DNA from: Streptomyces sp. NBC_01296
GTDB taxonomy: Bacteria; Actinomycetota; Actinomycetes; Streptomycetales; Streptomycetaceae
NCBI RefSeq assembly: GCF_035984415.1
Contig: NZ_CP130720.1
Coordinates: forward strand, 6,014,001-6,078,000
Length of the DNA: 64,000 nucleotides
Direction of reading: 5' to 3'
This document shows positions 1 through 7,285 of the stretch, in pieces. Made by a program: the position numbers and the translations under genes. Under the pieces are notes generated by a model, which ran no database searches, was not told where the DNA came from, and saw only the letters and a list, made by a program, of their open reading frames with translations. The first letter of the stretch is position 1. Every line of letters begins with the position of its first letter.

Positions 1-345
1 CGCCTGAGAGGTCTGCCCGGTCGTGGTCGTGGCGGGGAGCGCGGGGAGCCCGCTGGCCGTGTTGCGGTGGTGTGCCAGGACGGCCGCTCCGGCCGGGACT
101 GCGAGCCCGAGGGCGAACAGCGGGTTCATGCCGCTCGCCAGGACCTGGTGCGCGGCGATGCCGCACCCGGTGGCCGTGATCCCGCAGGCGATCAGGGAGC
201 GCAGCGTGGGGACGGAGGCGTCGATGGCCCACGCCCCCGCTCCGGCCGCTGCGGCGGCGAGGGCGGACCAGGGGCCAGCGGTGGCGGAGGCCACCGCGAG
301 AGCGGCGGGCGCGTACTGGATGAACTGTGCTCGGGTCGGCCCCAT
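1..345 (-). CDS. Partial small membrane protein of conjugative element
   Basis: First (N-terminal) 115 codons of a leftward gene cut by the window edge. The start ATG at 345 is supported by a close AAGGAG ribosome site at 351-356. The product begins MGPTRAQFIQYAPAALAVAS and is dominated by Ala/Gly/Leu hydrophobic stretches (about residues 10-40, 50-70 and 80-95), so it is probably a polytopic membrane protein. It is the last visible member of the leftward operon of small membrane proteins, so a role in conjugative transfer or intramycelial spread is inferred from position only. No family is recognised. Confidence 0.6.
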   Translation of the reverse strand, partial: MGPTRAQFIQYAPAALAVASATAGPWSALAAAAAGAGAWAIDASVPTLRSLIACGITATGCGIAAHQVLASGMNPLFALGLAVPAGAAVLAHHRNTASGLPALPATTTTGQTSQA

Positions 346-358
346 GGTCCTGCTCTCC

Positions 359-751
359 TTACTGCTGGGCGTAGAAGGCGGCTTCGGCCATCTCGACGGG
401 GGAGGTGTCCACGGCATCCGCGATGCCCCCGTGGTCGCTCTCCACGGTCGTCTTCGCGTCGTCGGCGGCCGCGGCCGCACCGTCCGCCGCGGCCGTGTAG
501 GCGCCCGCTGCGTCCTTGGCGCCGGTCATGGTCAGGGCCGCGTCCGCGAACTCGGCGATGGTGGCCCCGTCGACGGCCAGCGCCTTCATCGTTTCTGAGG
601 CGTCCTGCATCTGCTCGGCGGTCTCGTCGACATCGGAGGCGAGCTGGGTGACCGTGTCGGCGTGGACGTGGACCTGGTGGGTGAGCCAGGCCAACTTGGT
701 GCGCAGGGCCGCGTAGGTCGCGGCGTCCTTGAGGGATTCGGTGGCAGACAT
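359..751 (-). CDS. Small helical hypothetical protein of conjugative operon
   Basis: A 130-residue acidic, Ala-rich protein with no signal peptide or membrane segment. Nearly all of it (residues 5-115) looks alpha-helical, with Thr/Val/Ala heptad-like spacing, so it may be a coiled-coil partner protein. It starts at ATG 751 and lies 13 bp upstream of the next leftward gene and 17 bp downstream of the preceding one, so it is co-transcribed with them. I do not recognise a family. The product could be a soluble accessory factor for the neighbouring membrane proteins. Confidence 0.6.
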   Translation of the reverse strand: MSATESLKDAATYAALRTKLAWLTHQVHVHADTVTQLASDVDETAEQMQDASETMKALAVDGATIAEFADAALTMTGAKDAAGAYTAAADGAAAAADDAKTTVESDHGGIADAVDTSPVEMAEAAFYAQQ

Positions 752-768
752 CCAGGGCCTCTTCTCGT

Positions 769-1743
769 CTATCGGGCGTTGTAGAAGTCGCGTTCGGCGG
801 GCTTGGTCAGGGGGGAGTCGGCGACGGCCCGGAAGATCTGGCCGTGGCGGACCTCGGCGTTCGCGGACGCGGTCCGGCAGGCTTCTTCACCGCCCTGGAT
901 CTGGTCGTGGAGCTTCTGGGCGGCGGCGGCCTGGTGGTCGAGCTGTTCCTTGAGGTGCTCGCACTTGCCGATGAGGTTCTCGCCGACGTCCTTGTCCGTA
1001 ATCTCGGCGATGAGGACGTCGCAGTCCGCGGCCAGCTGCGTGGACTCGTCGACGAGTTCCAGGCAGGTGTCGGAGCTGGTCTGGCACAGGGTGGCCGCGC
1101 CTTCGGCGAGGTCGATGACCTGGGTGAGGGTGATGACCTCCCCGCCGCTGTAGGTGCGGGTCTTCCCGGCGGCGGTGGTGACGTGGACGCCGTTGGCGTC
1201 GACGGTCGCGGTGTGCGGAACGGGCGGGTTGGGCTGCATCGCGGGGTCCTTCCTGATCTGGTCGGGGAGGGTGACGGTGCGGGGCTGCGGGATCGTGCCG
1301 GGCGGCGGGATCGTCGGCCCCGCTGGCGGCGCGGCGGCGGGCGGAGTGGGCGGCGTCGTCGGGGGCGTGGTCGGCTTCGGCGGCGGGACCGTCGGGGGTG
1401 TGGTCGGCTTCGGCGGCACGGTGGCCCCCGCAGTAGGCGCAGAGGGCCCCGGCGGAGGCTCGGCGGAAGGCGAACCGGAAGGCCCAGTGTCCGGCTTTTT
1501 GAGGTAGGCGGAACGCCATCCATCCCGGAGGCCCCCGGCCCAGTGGGCACCTGCGAGCAGCCCGTAATGCGTTTTCGCAGCGGCGTTGTAGGCGGCGTTT
1601 CGGAAGGTGTCCGGCGCCCTGGTCGGAGACCATTTGGATTTCGGTTTCGGCGGGGGTTTCTTGATGCCCGCCTGCTCGTATTTTCCGTGGGTGTTGTCGA
1701 CGCCGAAGAGGTAGGTGATGGCGAGGAGAACGAGGAGTTCCAC
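769..1743 (-). CDS. Membrane-anchored Pro-rich protein of conjugative operon
   Basis: 324 residues, GTG start at 1743 with an AAGGAGG site 4 bp upstream. An N-terminal hydrophobic segment (residues 1-15, ELLVLLAITYLFG) probably anchors it. Residues 85-150 are a low-complexity Pro/Thr linker with repeated TTPPTVPPPKP-type units, and residues 195-324 are helical and charged with four Cys (Cys241, 248, 260, 282 approximately). The layout of anchor, flexible linker and helical tail resembles cell-surface or mating-channel accessory proteins, but this is inference. It follows the 71-residue membrane gene after a 149-bp gap that contains a large inverted repeat. Confidence 0.65.
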   Translation of the reverse strand: MELLVLLAITYLFGVDNTHGKYEQAGIKKPPPKPKSKWSPTRAPDTFRNAAYNAAAKTHYGLLAGAHWAGGLRDGWRSAYLKKPDTGPSGSPSAEPPPGPSAPTAGATVPPKPTTPPTVPPPKPTTPPTTPPTPPAAAPPAGPTIPPPGTIPQPRTVTLPDQIRKDPAMQPNPPVPHTATVDANGVHVTTAAGKTRTYSGGEVITLTQVIDLAEGAATLCQTSSDTCLELVDESTQLAADCDVLIAEITDKDVGENLIGKCEHLKEQLDHQAAAAQKLHDQIQGGEEACRTASANAEVRHGQIFRAVADSPLTKPAERDFYNAR

Positions 1744-1778
1744 GACCCTCCTTCGATAACACTGTGTAGTTGATGGGC

Positions 1779-1877
1779 GGTTACCGGTTACCGGTTACAG
1801 GTCCTGTGGACGGGGGTTCGGGCCCCTCAGGTGGGTCCGAACGGGCGTCGGTGGCCTGTAACCGGTAACCGGTAACC
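1779..1877. repeat. 23-bp perfect inverted repeat built from GGTTACC heptamers
   Basis: Left arm 1779-1801 and right arm 1855-1877 are exact reverse complements. Each arm is a tandem run of about three GGTTACC (or GTAACCG) heptamers. The 53-bp loop holds a nested 6-bp inverted repeat, GTTCGG at 1816-1821 and CCGAAC at 1837-1842. It lies inside the leftward operon between two genes. It could be a cis-acting transfer locus (clt/TraB recognition repeats), a regulator site, or an mRNA hairpin that limits downstream expression. Confidence 0.8.
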
Positions 1878-1892
1878 AGTGCGGGAGATCGC

Positions 1893-2108
1893 CTAGCGTG
1901 ACGTTCCGATGTTGCTGACCGTGGTGTTCGCCGTGTTGAAGACCGATTCGAGGGTGCTGCGGATCTCGGTGCTGAACGGCGTGTACGGCAGGAAGATCCC
2001 GGAGACGATCAGCATCAGGCAGATCGCCATCTGCTTTCCCTTGGTCTTCTTGAAGGTGAAGAACAGGGCCCAGCAGAACAGGGCCAGGGCGAAGAACTGG
2101 AGCGTCAT
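1893..2108 (-). CDS. 71-residue two-helix membrane protein
   Basis: Starts at ATG 2108, one base after the TGA of the upstream gene, so translation is coupled. Two hydrophobic segments (residues 4-18, FFALALFCWALFF region, and 27-41, QMAICLMLIVSGIFL region) are separated by a basic KKTKGK loop, giving a hairpin membrane protein with an outside polar tail. Small two-helix proteins in this operon position are typical of spread (Spd) genes of Streptomyces plasmids, but no specific family is recognised. A longer in-frame reading from 2294 is rejected because it overlaps the upstream gene and is Arg/Pro nonsense. Confidence 0.7.
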   Translation of the reverse strand: MTLQFFALALFCWALFFTFKKTKGKQMAICLMLIVSGIFLPYTPFSTEIRSTLESVFNTANTTVSNIGTSR

Positions 2109-2109
2109 T

Positions 2110-2730
2110 TCATGCACCCTTCTCGAAGGTGAATCCCTTGTTGTTCGCGGGGGTGACCGCACCGGAACCGGAGGGTGCGGAGAGCTTCTTGTAGGCGATA
2201 AGTCCGCCGCCGCCGACGAGCGCCACCCACAGCCAGGGGCTGGAGGTGATGGAGCCGCCGGCGCCGGTGGACTCCTGCGCCTTGGGGGCCGCACCGCCGC
2301 CGAGGGTCGGGGCGGCGCACGCGGGGATCTTCGCGACCTCGTACGAGGCAGCCTTGGCCACAGCCGCCGCCCGGACCTTCATGCACTCCAGGTAGACGGC
2401 CAGCTCCCGCTCGTAGAGGGTCTTGGCCGCAGCTTCCTCGGTCTGCGCCCGCTCCTTGTCGGCCTGCGCCTCGACGAGCGTGTTCGCGGCCTTCTCCTTC
2501 GCCCGGGCACGGTCCTGGGCGGCCTGCTCGCCCTGCATGCTGGTGACGGCCACGACCGTCCCGCACACCGCAAGGACGGCGATGGTGCCGCACACGGCGA
2601 GCGCGGCCGTGTTGCGGCGGACCCCGCCGAGCTTTCCGATCTTGACGGAGAACTTGGACGACGTGCTGGGCTCCTCAGGGGCTTCGGGGTTCATGCGGGT
2701 GAACTCCTCGTCCCAGTCGATTCCGGACAT
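2110..2730 (-). CDS. Bitopic membrane protein with coiled coil, transfer operon
   Basis: 206 residues, ATG at 2730 followed by MSGIDWDEEFTRMNPE. An Ala/Val-rich membrane segment lies at about residues 41-64. A Lys/Glu/Ala/Gln-rich coiled coil (about 65-120) with two Cys (near 115 and 138) follows, then a short Gly/Ser-rich stretch and a second hydrophobic segment near 165-182. It ends with the basic tail NNKGFTFEKGA. It is coupled to the downstream 71-residue gene. Its function is unknown. The context argues for a mating or spreading complex in the hyphal membrane. Confidence 0.65.
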   Translation of the reverse strand: MSGIDWDEEFTRMNPEAPEEPSTSSKFSVKIGKLGGVRRNTAALAVCGTIAVLAVCGTVVAVTSMQGEQAAQDRARAKEKAANTLVEAQADKERAQTEEAAAKTLYERELAVYLECMKVRAAAVAKAASYEVAKIPACAAPTLGGGAAPKAQESTGAGGSITSSPWLWVALVGGGGLIAYKKLSAPSGSGAVTPANNKGFTFEKGA

Positions 2731-2767
2731 GGCGGCTCCCTCCTTCCAGGGCTTGGGCCGCGCAGGG

Positions 2768-3004
2768 TTAGAGCTGGTTGGGCTCCAGGCTGAAGAAGAC
2801 GGTGTTGGCGGAGGACATCTCCGGGTGCTGGGCCACGATGTGGCCCTGGAGCGCGACGAGCACGTCGCAGCGGGTGGCGCCGGTGGGCGGGGTCCACGTT
2901 CCGTACTGCGTGGTCATCCCCCGCCCGGGCACCTCCAGGGTCAGCACCCACATGTGGGAGCCCTGCGCGGCGGCCGGGGTGGTGGTGGAGGTCTGGGAGG
3001 TCAC
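2768..3004 (-). CDS. 78-residue hypothetical protein
   Basis: I place the start at GTG 3004 because an AAGGAG site sits 6 bp upstream. The longer reading from 3070 has no ribosome site and an implausible N-terminus. The product is soluble and beta-rich, with a GSHMWVLTLEVPGRGM stretch followed by TTQYGTWTPPTGATRCDVL, and has no signal peptide. It lies 37 bp upstream of the 206-residue membrane gene and 26 bp downstream of the zinc-ribbon gene in the same operon. No family is recognised. Confidence 0.6.
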   Translation of the reverse strand: MTSQTSTTTPAAAQGSHMWVLTLEVPGRGMTTQYGTWTPPTGATRCDVLVALQGHIVAQHPEMSSANTVFFSLEPNQL

Positions 3005-3030
3005 TGGAACTCCTTGAAGAGTCAGGGTGT

Positions 3031-3360
3031 TCAGGGGGCGAGGCGCGGGGTGTCCGCGCAGGGGACGCACATGCCGAGCGAGGCCGGGATCACGTACCCG
3101 GCATCACGTCGGCAGGCCGGGCACCAGCGGCGTGCGGCATTGGCCTTCGCGAGGGCAGCGGCCCTGCGGGCGGTCATCGGCCGCACCGGCCGGGCCAGGT
3201 CGATCCGGTACAGGTAGGCCACCAGCGGTCCGCGTCGGCGGCGGGGCCGCTCGACCTGTGCGGCGACGTCCTGGCCGCCGGGCCGGAGGCCGAGGGTGCG
3301 GAGCTGTCGGCGGGTGGCGAGCCCGTCGGGGGCGAGGCGCCAGGAGTAGCGGGTGGTCAT
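3031..3360 (-). CDS. RRQRL-motif zinc-binding protein
   Basis: 109-residue basic protein. Residues 16-30 hold the RRQLRTLGLRPGG signature of the RRQRL-motif zinc-binding proteins that are commonly encoded in Streptomyces AICEs and plasmids. The C-terminus has a CxxC...CxxC pair (CPAC near 81 and CVPC near 98) that fits a zinc ribbon. The ATG at 3360 overlaps the TGA of the preceding gene (ATGA), showing translational coupling. A nucleic-acid-binding accessory role in replication or transfer is likely but not shown by the sequence. Confidence 0.75.
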   Translation of the reverse strand: MTTRYSWRLAPDGLATRRQLRTLGLRPGGQDVAAQVERPRRRRGPLVAYLYRIDLARPVRPMTARRAAALAKANAARRWCPACRRDAGYVIPASLGMCVPCADTPRLAP

Positions 3361-4424
3361 CGGGGGCTCTCTTCCTGGGCCATGAGGGTGGCCCAGGCGC
3401 CCCGGATCCGGGCTTCGCCGCCGGTGAATCCGGACTCGCGGAACGCGGCGGCGGTCTGCCGGTAGGACAGCGGCGGGTCGGCGGAGTAGCGCAGGAACCT
3501 GAGGACGACCACGATCTGTTCGTCGGTCAGCGGCTCACCGATCAGCGGGGTGGAGACCCCGGCGATGGCGGCGAGCTGGTCGAGCGTCACGGGTGTGACG
3601 GCAGGCGTGACGCCTTCCCCGTCCAGGCCGGTCAGCGGGTCGTTGACCTGCGTGTCTTCCCCGTCACGCCCACCCGTGACGGGACTCTCCCCGGAACCCG
3701 GTTCGGGTACTGGAGGGAGGGCGGGAGTCACGGCTGCCGTGACGGCGTCACGGCCACCCGTGACGGGCTGGGTCGGGGGTGTGACGGTGATCGCGAACAT
3801 GTCGCCCAGGGCGACGTCCGCGCCGGTGGTGATCCGCTCCCGCTGGACGTCCAACAGCCGGGCCCCGAGCGTGGTGTCGGCGGTGCCGACCTTGCGGGCC
3901 AGGCGCCACGACGCCCGGTCCGAACGCTTGCGGATCTTCTTGTCGGGGTGGTTGGCGGCGCGGGCGCGGTGGTAGGCCAGGGACTGGACCACGGCCGCCG
4001 CCCGCGCTTCGGCCTCGGCGTCCCGGCCGTCGACATGCACCACGATCCGGCGGGCCAGGAACGCCATGCCCTCGGCCGAGACCGACATGCCCAGCGGGGT
4101 GATCGCGTAGATCACGGTGCGGGGCCCGTCGGGGGCGGCGACGGCGGACATGGCCGATGCGGCGGCCGGCAGGGCCCACAGCCCGGCGCGGACCACGGCA
4201 GGGGAGGACTGCCCCAGCATCGTCAGCCCCAGCAACACCAGCGCCAGGACCGCGGTCGCACCCTCGCCCGCGGCGACCGCGCCGAGGGCGGTACCGGAGT
4301 TGTAGGAGCCCTTGATGTTGGAGTAGGTGCCGTAGCCACCGGCCGCGCCCGTGGCGAGCATCGGGGCGAACGCGGCGCCCAGGACGAACCTCTGGACTCC
4401 CGTCAGCGGGCGGCCGGTCACCAC
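3357..4424 (-). CDS. Spd-like transfer membrane protein with C-terminal HTH-like region
   Basis: 355 residues, GTG start at 4424 overlapping the stop of the upstream gene. Residues 10-130 carry about four hydrophobic helices (VLGAAFAPML..., ALVLLGLTMLG..., AGLWALPAAASAMSAV...). A charged region (145-210) follows, with the basic patch HPDKKIRKRSDRASWRLARK. Next is a repetitive linker with two PVTGGRD units and AVTPA/GVTPAVTPV repeats (220-285), then a C-terminal winged-helix-like segment (LTDEQIVVVLRFLRYSADPPLSYRQTAAAFR). Similar polytopic proteins in Streptomyces plasmids are called SpdB and are involved in plasmid spread through the mycelium. The assignment is by layout, not by a diagnostic motif. 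Confidence 0.65.
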   Translation of the reverse strand: MVTGRPLTGVQRFVLGAAFAPMLATGAAGGYGTYSNIKGSYNSGTALGAVAAGEGATAVLALVLLGLTMLGQSSPAVVRAGLWALPAAASAMSAVAAPDGPRTVIYAITPLGMSVSAEGMAFLARRIVVHVDGRDAEAEARAAAVVQSLAYHRARAANHPDKKIRKRSDRASWRLARKVGTADTTLGARLLDVQRERITTGADVALGDMFAITVTPPTQPVTGGRDAVTAAVTPALPPVPEPGSGESPVTGGRDGEDTQVNDPLTGLDGEGVTPAVTPVTLDQLAAIAGVSTPLIGEPLTDEQIVVVLRFLRYSADPPLSYRQTAAAFRESGFTGGEARIRGAWATLMAQEESPR

Positions 4425-4690
4425 TCGCCCCCGTCCTGCTCGGCCTCGAACAGGGCATAGGTGACGGGATCCTCAGCGGTCTGGGTACGGATCGCGTCCG
4501 CGGCCAGCCAGGGGTCTCGGCTGACGGCGCGGTTCGATTCGATGACGATCCGCACGGCGAGTGCCCGGCGCGCCAGCAGCCGGTAGTAGAGCCGCTCGTC
4601 CGCCTCCGCGATCGAGGGCAGCGGCAGGTGCAGTGCCTCCACGATCGCGTCCAGCAGGTCGACGTGGGCCGCTTCGGTGCGCTCGTTCAT
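4418..4690 (-). CDS. 90-residue hypothetical protein
   Basis: Acidic helical protein starting at ATG 4690, which overlaps the stop of the upstream DUF6284 gene (ATGA), and ending inside the start region of the SpdB-like gene. The sequence LLARRALAVRIVIESNRAVSRDP suggests a helix-turn-helix bundle. There is no membrane segment. Operon position implies a transfer or replication accessory role. No family is recognised. Confidence 0.6.
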   Translation of the reverse strand: MNERTEAAHVDLLDAIVEALHLPLPSIAEADERLYYRLLARRALAVRIVIESNRAVSRDPWLAADAIRTQTAEDPVTYALFEAEQDGGEW

Positions 4691-4956
4691 GCCGCGTCCC
4701 CCGAGGCCTGCGTACCGGCGCCGCGGTTGGCCGCGTCCCGGCGGGCGGTCAGCACCCGGTTGTGGGCCCGGCGGAGGCGGCGCGCGTCGAACTCAGACGC
4801 CAGCCGGTCCAGCAGGACGATCAGCGCGTCCAGCAACTCGACCTCGGCCAGGACCACGGGCATCTCGGCCTCGATCTCGTTCAGCTCCGAGTCCGAGGGT
4901 TCCAAACCGTCGGACCACGGCGTAACAACGTCCTGAAGTGCAGCGATGTGGTTCAT
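4687..4956 (-). CDS. DUF6284 family protein
   Basis: 89 residues. The pattern DxLEPSDSELNEIEAEMP, then VELLDALIVLLDR, then RRLRRAHNRVLTARR matches my memory of the small DUF6284 proteins of Streptomyces mobile elements. It is fully helical and soluble, with an acidic front half and a basic back half. The ATG at 4956 is followed by coupled genes in an ATGA chain. A hairpin at 4990-5021 separates it from the upstream membrane gene. No biochemical function is known for the family. Confidence 0.7.
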   Translation of the reverse strand: MNHIAALQDVVTPWSDGLEPSDSELNEIEAEMPVVLAEVELLDALIVLLDRLASEFDARRLRRAHNRVLTARRDAANRGAGTQASGDAA

Positions 4957-4989
4957 GAGTCGTGTTCTCCCTAGCAGGTGTACGGCTCA

Positions 4990-5021
4990 GCAGCCCTCGG
5001 CGCGGGAACGCCGGGGGCTGC
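4990..5021. terminator. Hairpin between leftward genes
   Basis: Arms 4990-5002 and 5009-5021 pair over 13 bp with one mismatch around a 6-nt loop (CGGGAA). It is placed between the stop of the membrane gene (5046) and the start of the DUF6284 gene (4956). It may attenuate read-through or stabilise the processed downstream mRNA. No U-run follows, as is common in Streptomyces. Confidence 0.5.
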
Positions 5022-5045
5022 ACTGCGTTTGGCAGGTGGAGTGGG

Positions 5046-5516
5046 TCAGACGGTGGTGATGATCAGCGCGGCAGCCAGCAGCCACACGTGGTGGAAGGAC
5101 TGGTCCAGCGCGTAGGCGCCGGTCCCGAGGTGGGCCGCCGGGGTGCCGGCGGCGGTGGCCGGGTGTACGGGGTGGGCGGGAGTGCCCAGGCTGTAGAACT
5201 CGCTCTTGCCGGTGACCTTGGCGAGCCAGGCGAGGGTGGAGCGGCGGTCGGCCCACCAGTGGGTGACCGCGTCCACGCCCAGACCGACCACCAGGCTGGC
5301 GGCGGTGAGGTGCAGGTCGAGGAGTAAGGCGACCGGCAGCAGGACGACCAGCTTGGTGACGGTCAGCCCGACCACGTGGCGGGTGTCGGCCAGGCGGCCG
5401 GTCCAGCCCGGCTTGCCCTTGTCGGCGGCCTGGCAGGAGGACTGCACCCAGTGGTCGCCCACGCTGTGAGCGACGTACAGGGCAGCGAAGACGGCAGCGA
5501 ACGTTGCAGCGTGCAC
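5046..5516 (-). CDS. DUF3307-like integral membrane protein
   Basis: 156 residues from GTG 5516, chosen because a GGAG site lies 5 bp upstream. The longer ATG reading from 5720 runs through hairpin-rich leader DNA. Features are AHSVGDHWVQ near residue 13, then a polar loop with CQAADKGKPGW, a central hydrophobic helix (VTKLVVLLPVALLLDL), a GVDAVTHWWADRR motif, and a C-terminal LDQSFHHVWLLAAALI helix. The conserved HxxGD, D(A)VTHWW and LDQ.HH signatures resemble the DUF3307 membrane family. The family's function is unknown. It is the first gene of the leftward element operon. Confidence 0.65.
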   Translation of the reverse strand: MHAATFAAVFAALYVAHSVGDHWVQSSCQAADKGKPGWTGRLADTRHVVGLTVTKLVVLLPVALLLDLHLTAASLVVGLGVDAVTHWWADRRSTLAWLAKVTGKSEFYSLGTPAHPVHPATAAGTPAAHLGTGAYALDQSFHHVWLLAAALIITTV

Positions 5517-5852
5517 GAGAACTCCAGACGAGAACAGGCGAAGACGATGTGAAACCGGCCGGACGAACCGGCCCCGGCTCCCCTCAACCCCGCCCGTACG
5601 ACGCCGAAGCGTCGGACGGGCAGGGGAGGCAACCGGCCGCAGCACGACGCTGCGGGAGTTGAGCGCGCGAACCTTTGCCGCGCTGACCGCCTTTTCAGCT
5701 ACAGGAGGCGGTGACCACACATTTCAGTTGTCAAGGACGCAGGCGCTCCCGACTGGACGTGGAAACCCAGAGGGATCCCGTGCGTGAAGCACGGGGACCA
5801 GCCGGAGCAGGCATGGCAGGGGTAAGGCTTCGCTCCGCGTTCCTCGCGGAAC

Positions 5853-5885
5853 CGATGCAGTACCTCTATTACAGGTACTGCATCG
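5853..5885. promoter_or_regulatory. 33-bp perfect inverted repeat, operator candidate
   Basis: CGATGCAGTACCT (5853-5865) and its exact complement (5873-5885) flank the 7-nt spacer CTATTAC. It sits midway between two divergent operons, so it is probably bound by the element's own regulator. Candidates in the window are the GntR protein (7848-8315, KorSA-like position) and the XRE protein (6051-6809). Confidence 0.7.
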
Positions 5886-5987
5886 ACTGGCGTCAAGCAG
5901 ATCCGCGGAGGTTCATTGCTTCGCGCCGGGACTTCCTGGCGCCTCATCAGAATCGCGCCAGGTCAGGGGCGTTGTTTACCCCACGCG

Positions 5988-6016
5988 TGGACACGTCGGG
6001 GCGTTCTGGCTACCGT
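5988..6016 (+). promoter_or_regulatory. Promoter candidate for XRE/Nudix operon
   Basis: TGGACA at 5988-5993 and TACCGT at 6011-6016 are separated by 17 bp, close to the actinobacterial vegetative sigma consensus. They lie 35 bp upstream of the XRE start. This is a match by eye only. Confidence 0.4.
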
Positions 6017-6050
6017 CAAGAGCTCCCAAGACGTCCCACCGGGGGTGTAG

Positions 6051-6809
6051 ATGCCTAACGAGCGCTTACGGTCGGCCCTGCTCTCGAAGGGGACGACCAT
6101 CCAGCAACTCGCCGATGCCATCGGCGTCAACGCGAAGACCGTGGAACGCTGGATCACGCAGGGCAAAGTCCCGTACCGGCGCCACCAGTACGCCGTAGCG
6201 GCTGAGCTGGGCGTCGGCGTCACCACTCTGTGGGACGACGAACGGGCGGTCGAGTCGTCCACCGACCTGAGCAAAGCCGAAATCGTGACCGTCTACCCCC
6301 ACAGGCACATGGTGCCGGCGGGGCTGTGGCGCGAGATGTACGACCATGCCCAAACGTACGTTGACGTGCTCGTTTACGCGGGACTCTGGCTGTCGGAGGA
6401 CCCGGAGTTTCACAAGATCTTGAAGAGCAAGGTGTCGGACAACGCCCAAGTGCGACTCCTGCTCGGGGATCCCGCATGCGATGCCGTCCGACAGCGCGGT
6501 ATCGACGAGGGGCACAGGATCATGGATGGCAAGATCCGCAATGCCCTCATGAACTACCGGCCACTACTCGCCAGCCACCCGGACATCGGGATCCGGCTGC
6601 ACGACGCGACGCTGTACAACTCGCTGTTTCGCGCCGACGACGAGATGCTCGTGAACACCCATGTGTACGGCATCGGAGCCTACTTGGCCCCGGTTCTCCA
6701 CCTACGGCGGCTCCCTGGGGGCGGCCTCTTCGACACGTACGCGAATAGCATCGAACAGACCTGGGGGCGGGCGCGCCAGGTGACCGACCACGACTTCACG
6801 GGAGCATGA
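6051..6809 (+). CDS. XRE regulator with C-terminal DUF5919-like domain
   Basis: 252 residues. An N-terminal helix-turn-helix (residues 4-55; QQLADAIGVNAKTVERWITQGKVP) is typical of XRE/Cro-type DNA binding. Residues 80-245 form an alpha/beta domain (ETVDVLVYAGLWLSED-type core, VRLLLGDPA, IGIRLHDATLYNSLFRADDEMLVNTHVYG) like the DUF5919 domain of Streptomyces regulators, which has a phospholipase-D-like look. Codon 6 (6066-6068) is a rare TTA leucine codon, so translation should need the bldA tRNA. The gene overlaps the Nudix start and is likely its regulator or co-operon partner. It probably controls the mobile element. Confidence 0.8.
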   Translation: MPNERLRSALLSKGTTIQQLADAIGVNAKTVERWITQGKVPYRRHQYAVAAELGVGVTTLWDDERAVESSTDLSKAEIVTVYPHRHMVPAGLWREMYDHAQTYVDVLVYAGLWLSEDPEFHKILKSKVSDNAQVRLLLGDPACDAVRQRGIDEGHRIMDGKIRNALMNYRPLLASHPDIGIRLHDATLYNSLFRADDEMLVNTHVYGIGAYLAPVLHLRRLPGGGLFDTYANSIEQTWGRARQVTDHDFTGA

Positions 6810-6811
6810 CC

Positions 6812-7285
6812 ATGGGACGCATCGACTACCTTCACGACCCCGACGCACCGCCCGCCAACAGCGTCGTCCCTTCCGTCGTAGCCCTCGTCCAGAACGATGC
6901 CGACGAGGTGCTGATGATCCAGCGCTCCGACAACGGCCGGTGGGCCCTCCCCGGCGGCGGGCACGACGTGGGCGAGTCCATCAGTGACACCGTCGTACGC
7001 GAGGTCTGGGAAGAGACAGGCATCAAGGCTGAAGTCCTCGACCTGTCCGGCATCTACACCGACCCCGGACACGTAATGCTCTACGACGACGGCGAGGCGC
7101 GACAGCAGTTCAGCATCTGCTTCCGGGCACGGCCGGTGGGCGGGGAGATCCGCACGAGCAGCGAGACGACGCAGGTCCGCTGGGTGCCCCCAGCGGACCT
7201 GGCCGACCTCGACATCCACTCGACGATGCGGCTCCGGATCCAGCACGCCCTTGACGCGACCCAGGGCACGCCCTACATCGGCTGA
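6812..7285 (+). CDS. Nudix hydrolase
   Basis: 157 residues from ATG 6812. I prefer this over ATG 6806 because GGAG at 6801-6804 is then 7 bp away. The Nudix box is complete: GGHDVGESISDTVVREVWEETG (about residues 49-70), with the metal-binding REVWEETG core and the preceding WALPGG. The enzyme should hydrolyse a nucleoside diphosphate linked to another group, in the cytosol. The substrate cannot be read from the sequence. MutT-like genes recur beside regulators in AICEs. Its 3' end overlaps the convergent HD gene by 13 bp. Confidence 0.9.
   Translation: MGRIDYLHDPDAPPANSVVPSVVALVQNDADEVLMIQRSDNGRWALPGGGHDVGESISDTVVREVWEETGIKAEVLDLSGIYTDPGHVMLYDDGEARQQFSICFRARPVGGEIRTSSETTQVRWVPPADLADLDIHSTMRLRIQHALDATQGTPYIG

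Larger units (their letters stand above)
5517..6050. other. Divergent control region of the mobile element
   Basis: 534 bp between the leftward transfer operon and the rightward XRE/Nudix operon. It holds a leader hairpin (5592-5604 with 5609-5621, 12 of 13 pairs), a short CCGCG/CGCGG inverted repeat near 5836-5850, a perfect 33-bp inverted repeat (5853-5885) and a promoter-like pair at 5988-6016. No convincing gene is seen. An 82-codon leftward frame (5699-5947) covers the inverted repeat and has no ribosome site. Confidence 0.6.

Noticed and set aside
5699..5947. 82-codon leftward frame in the control region
   Set aside because: Covers the 33-bp operator palindrome, has no ribosome site and its sequence shows no bias expected of coding DNA.
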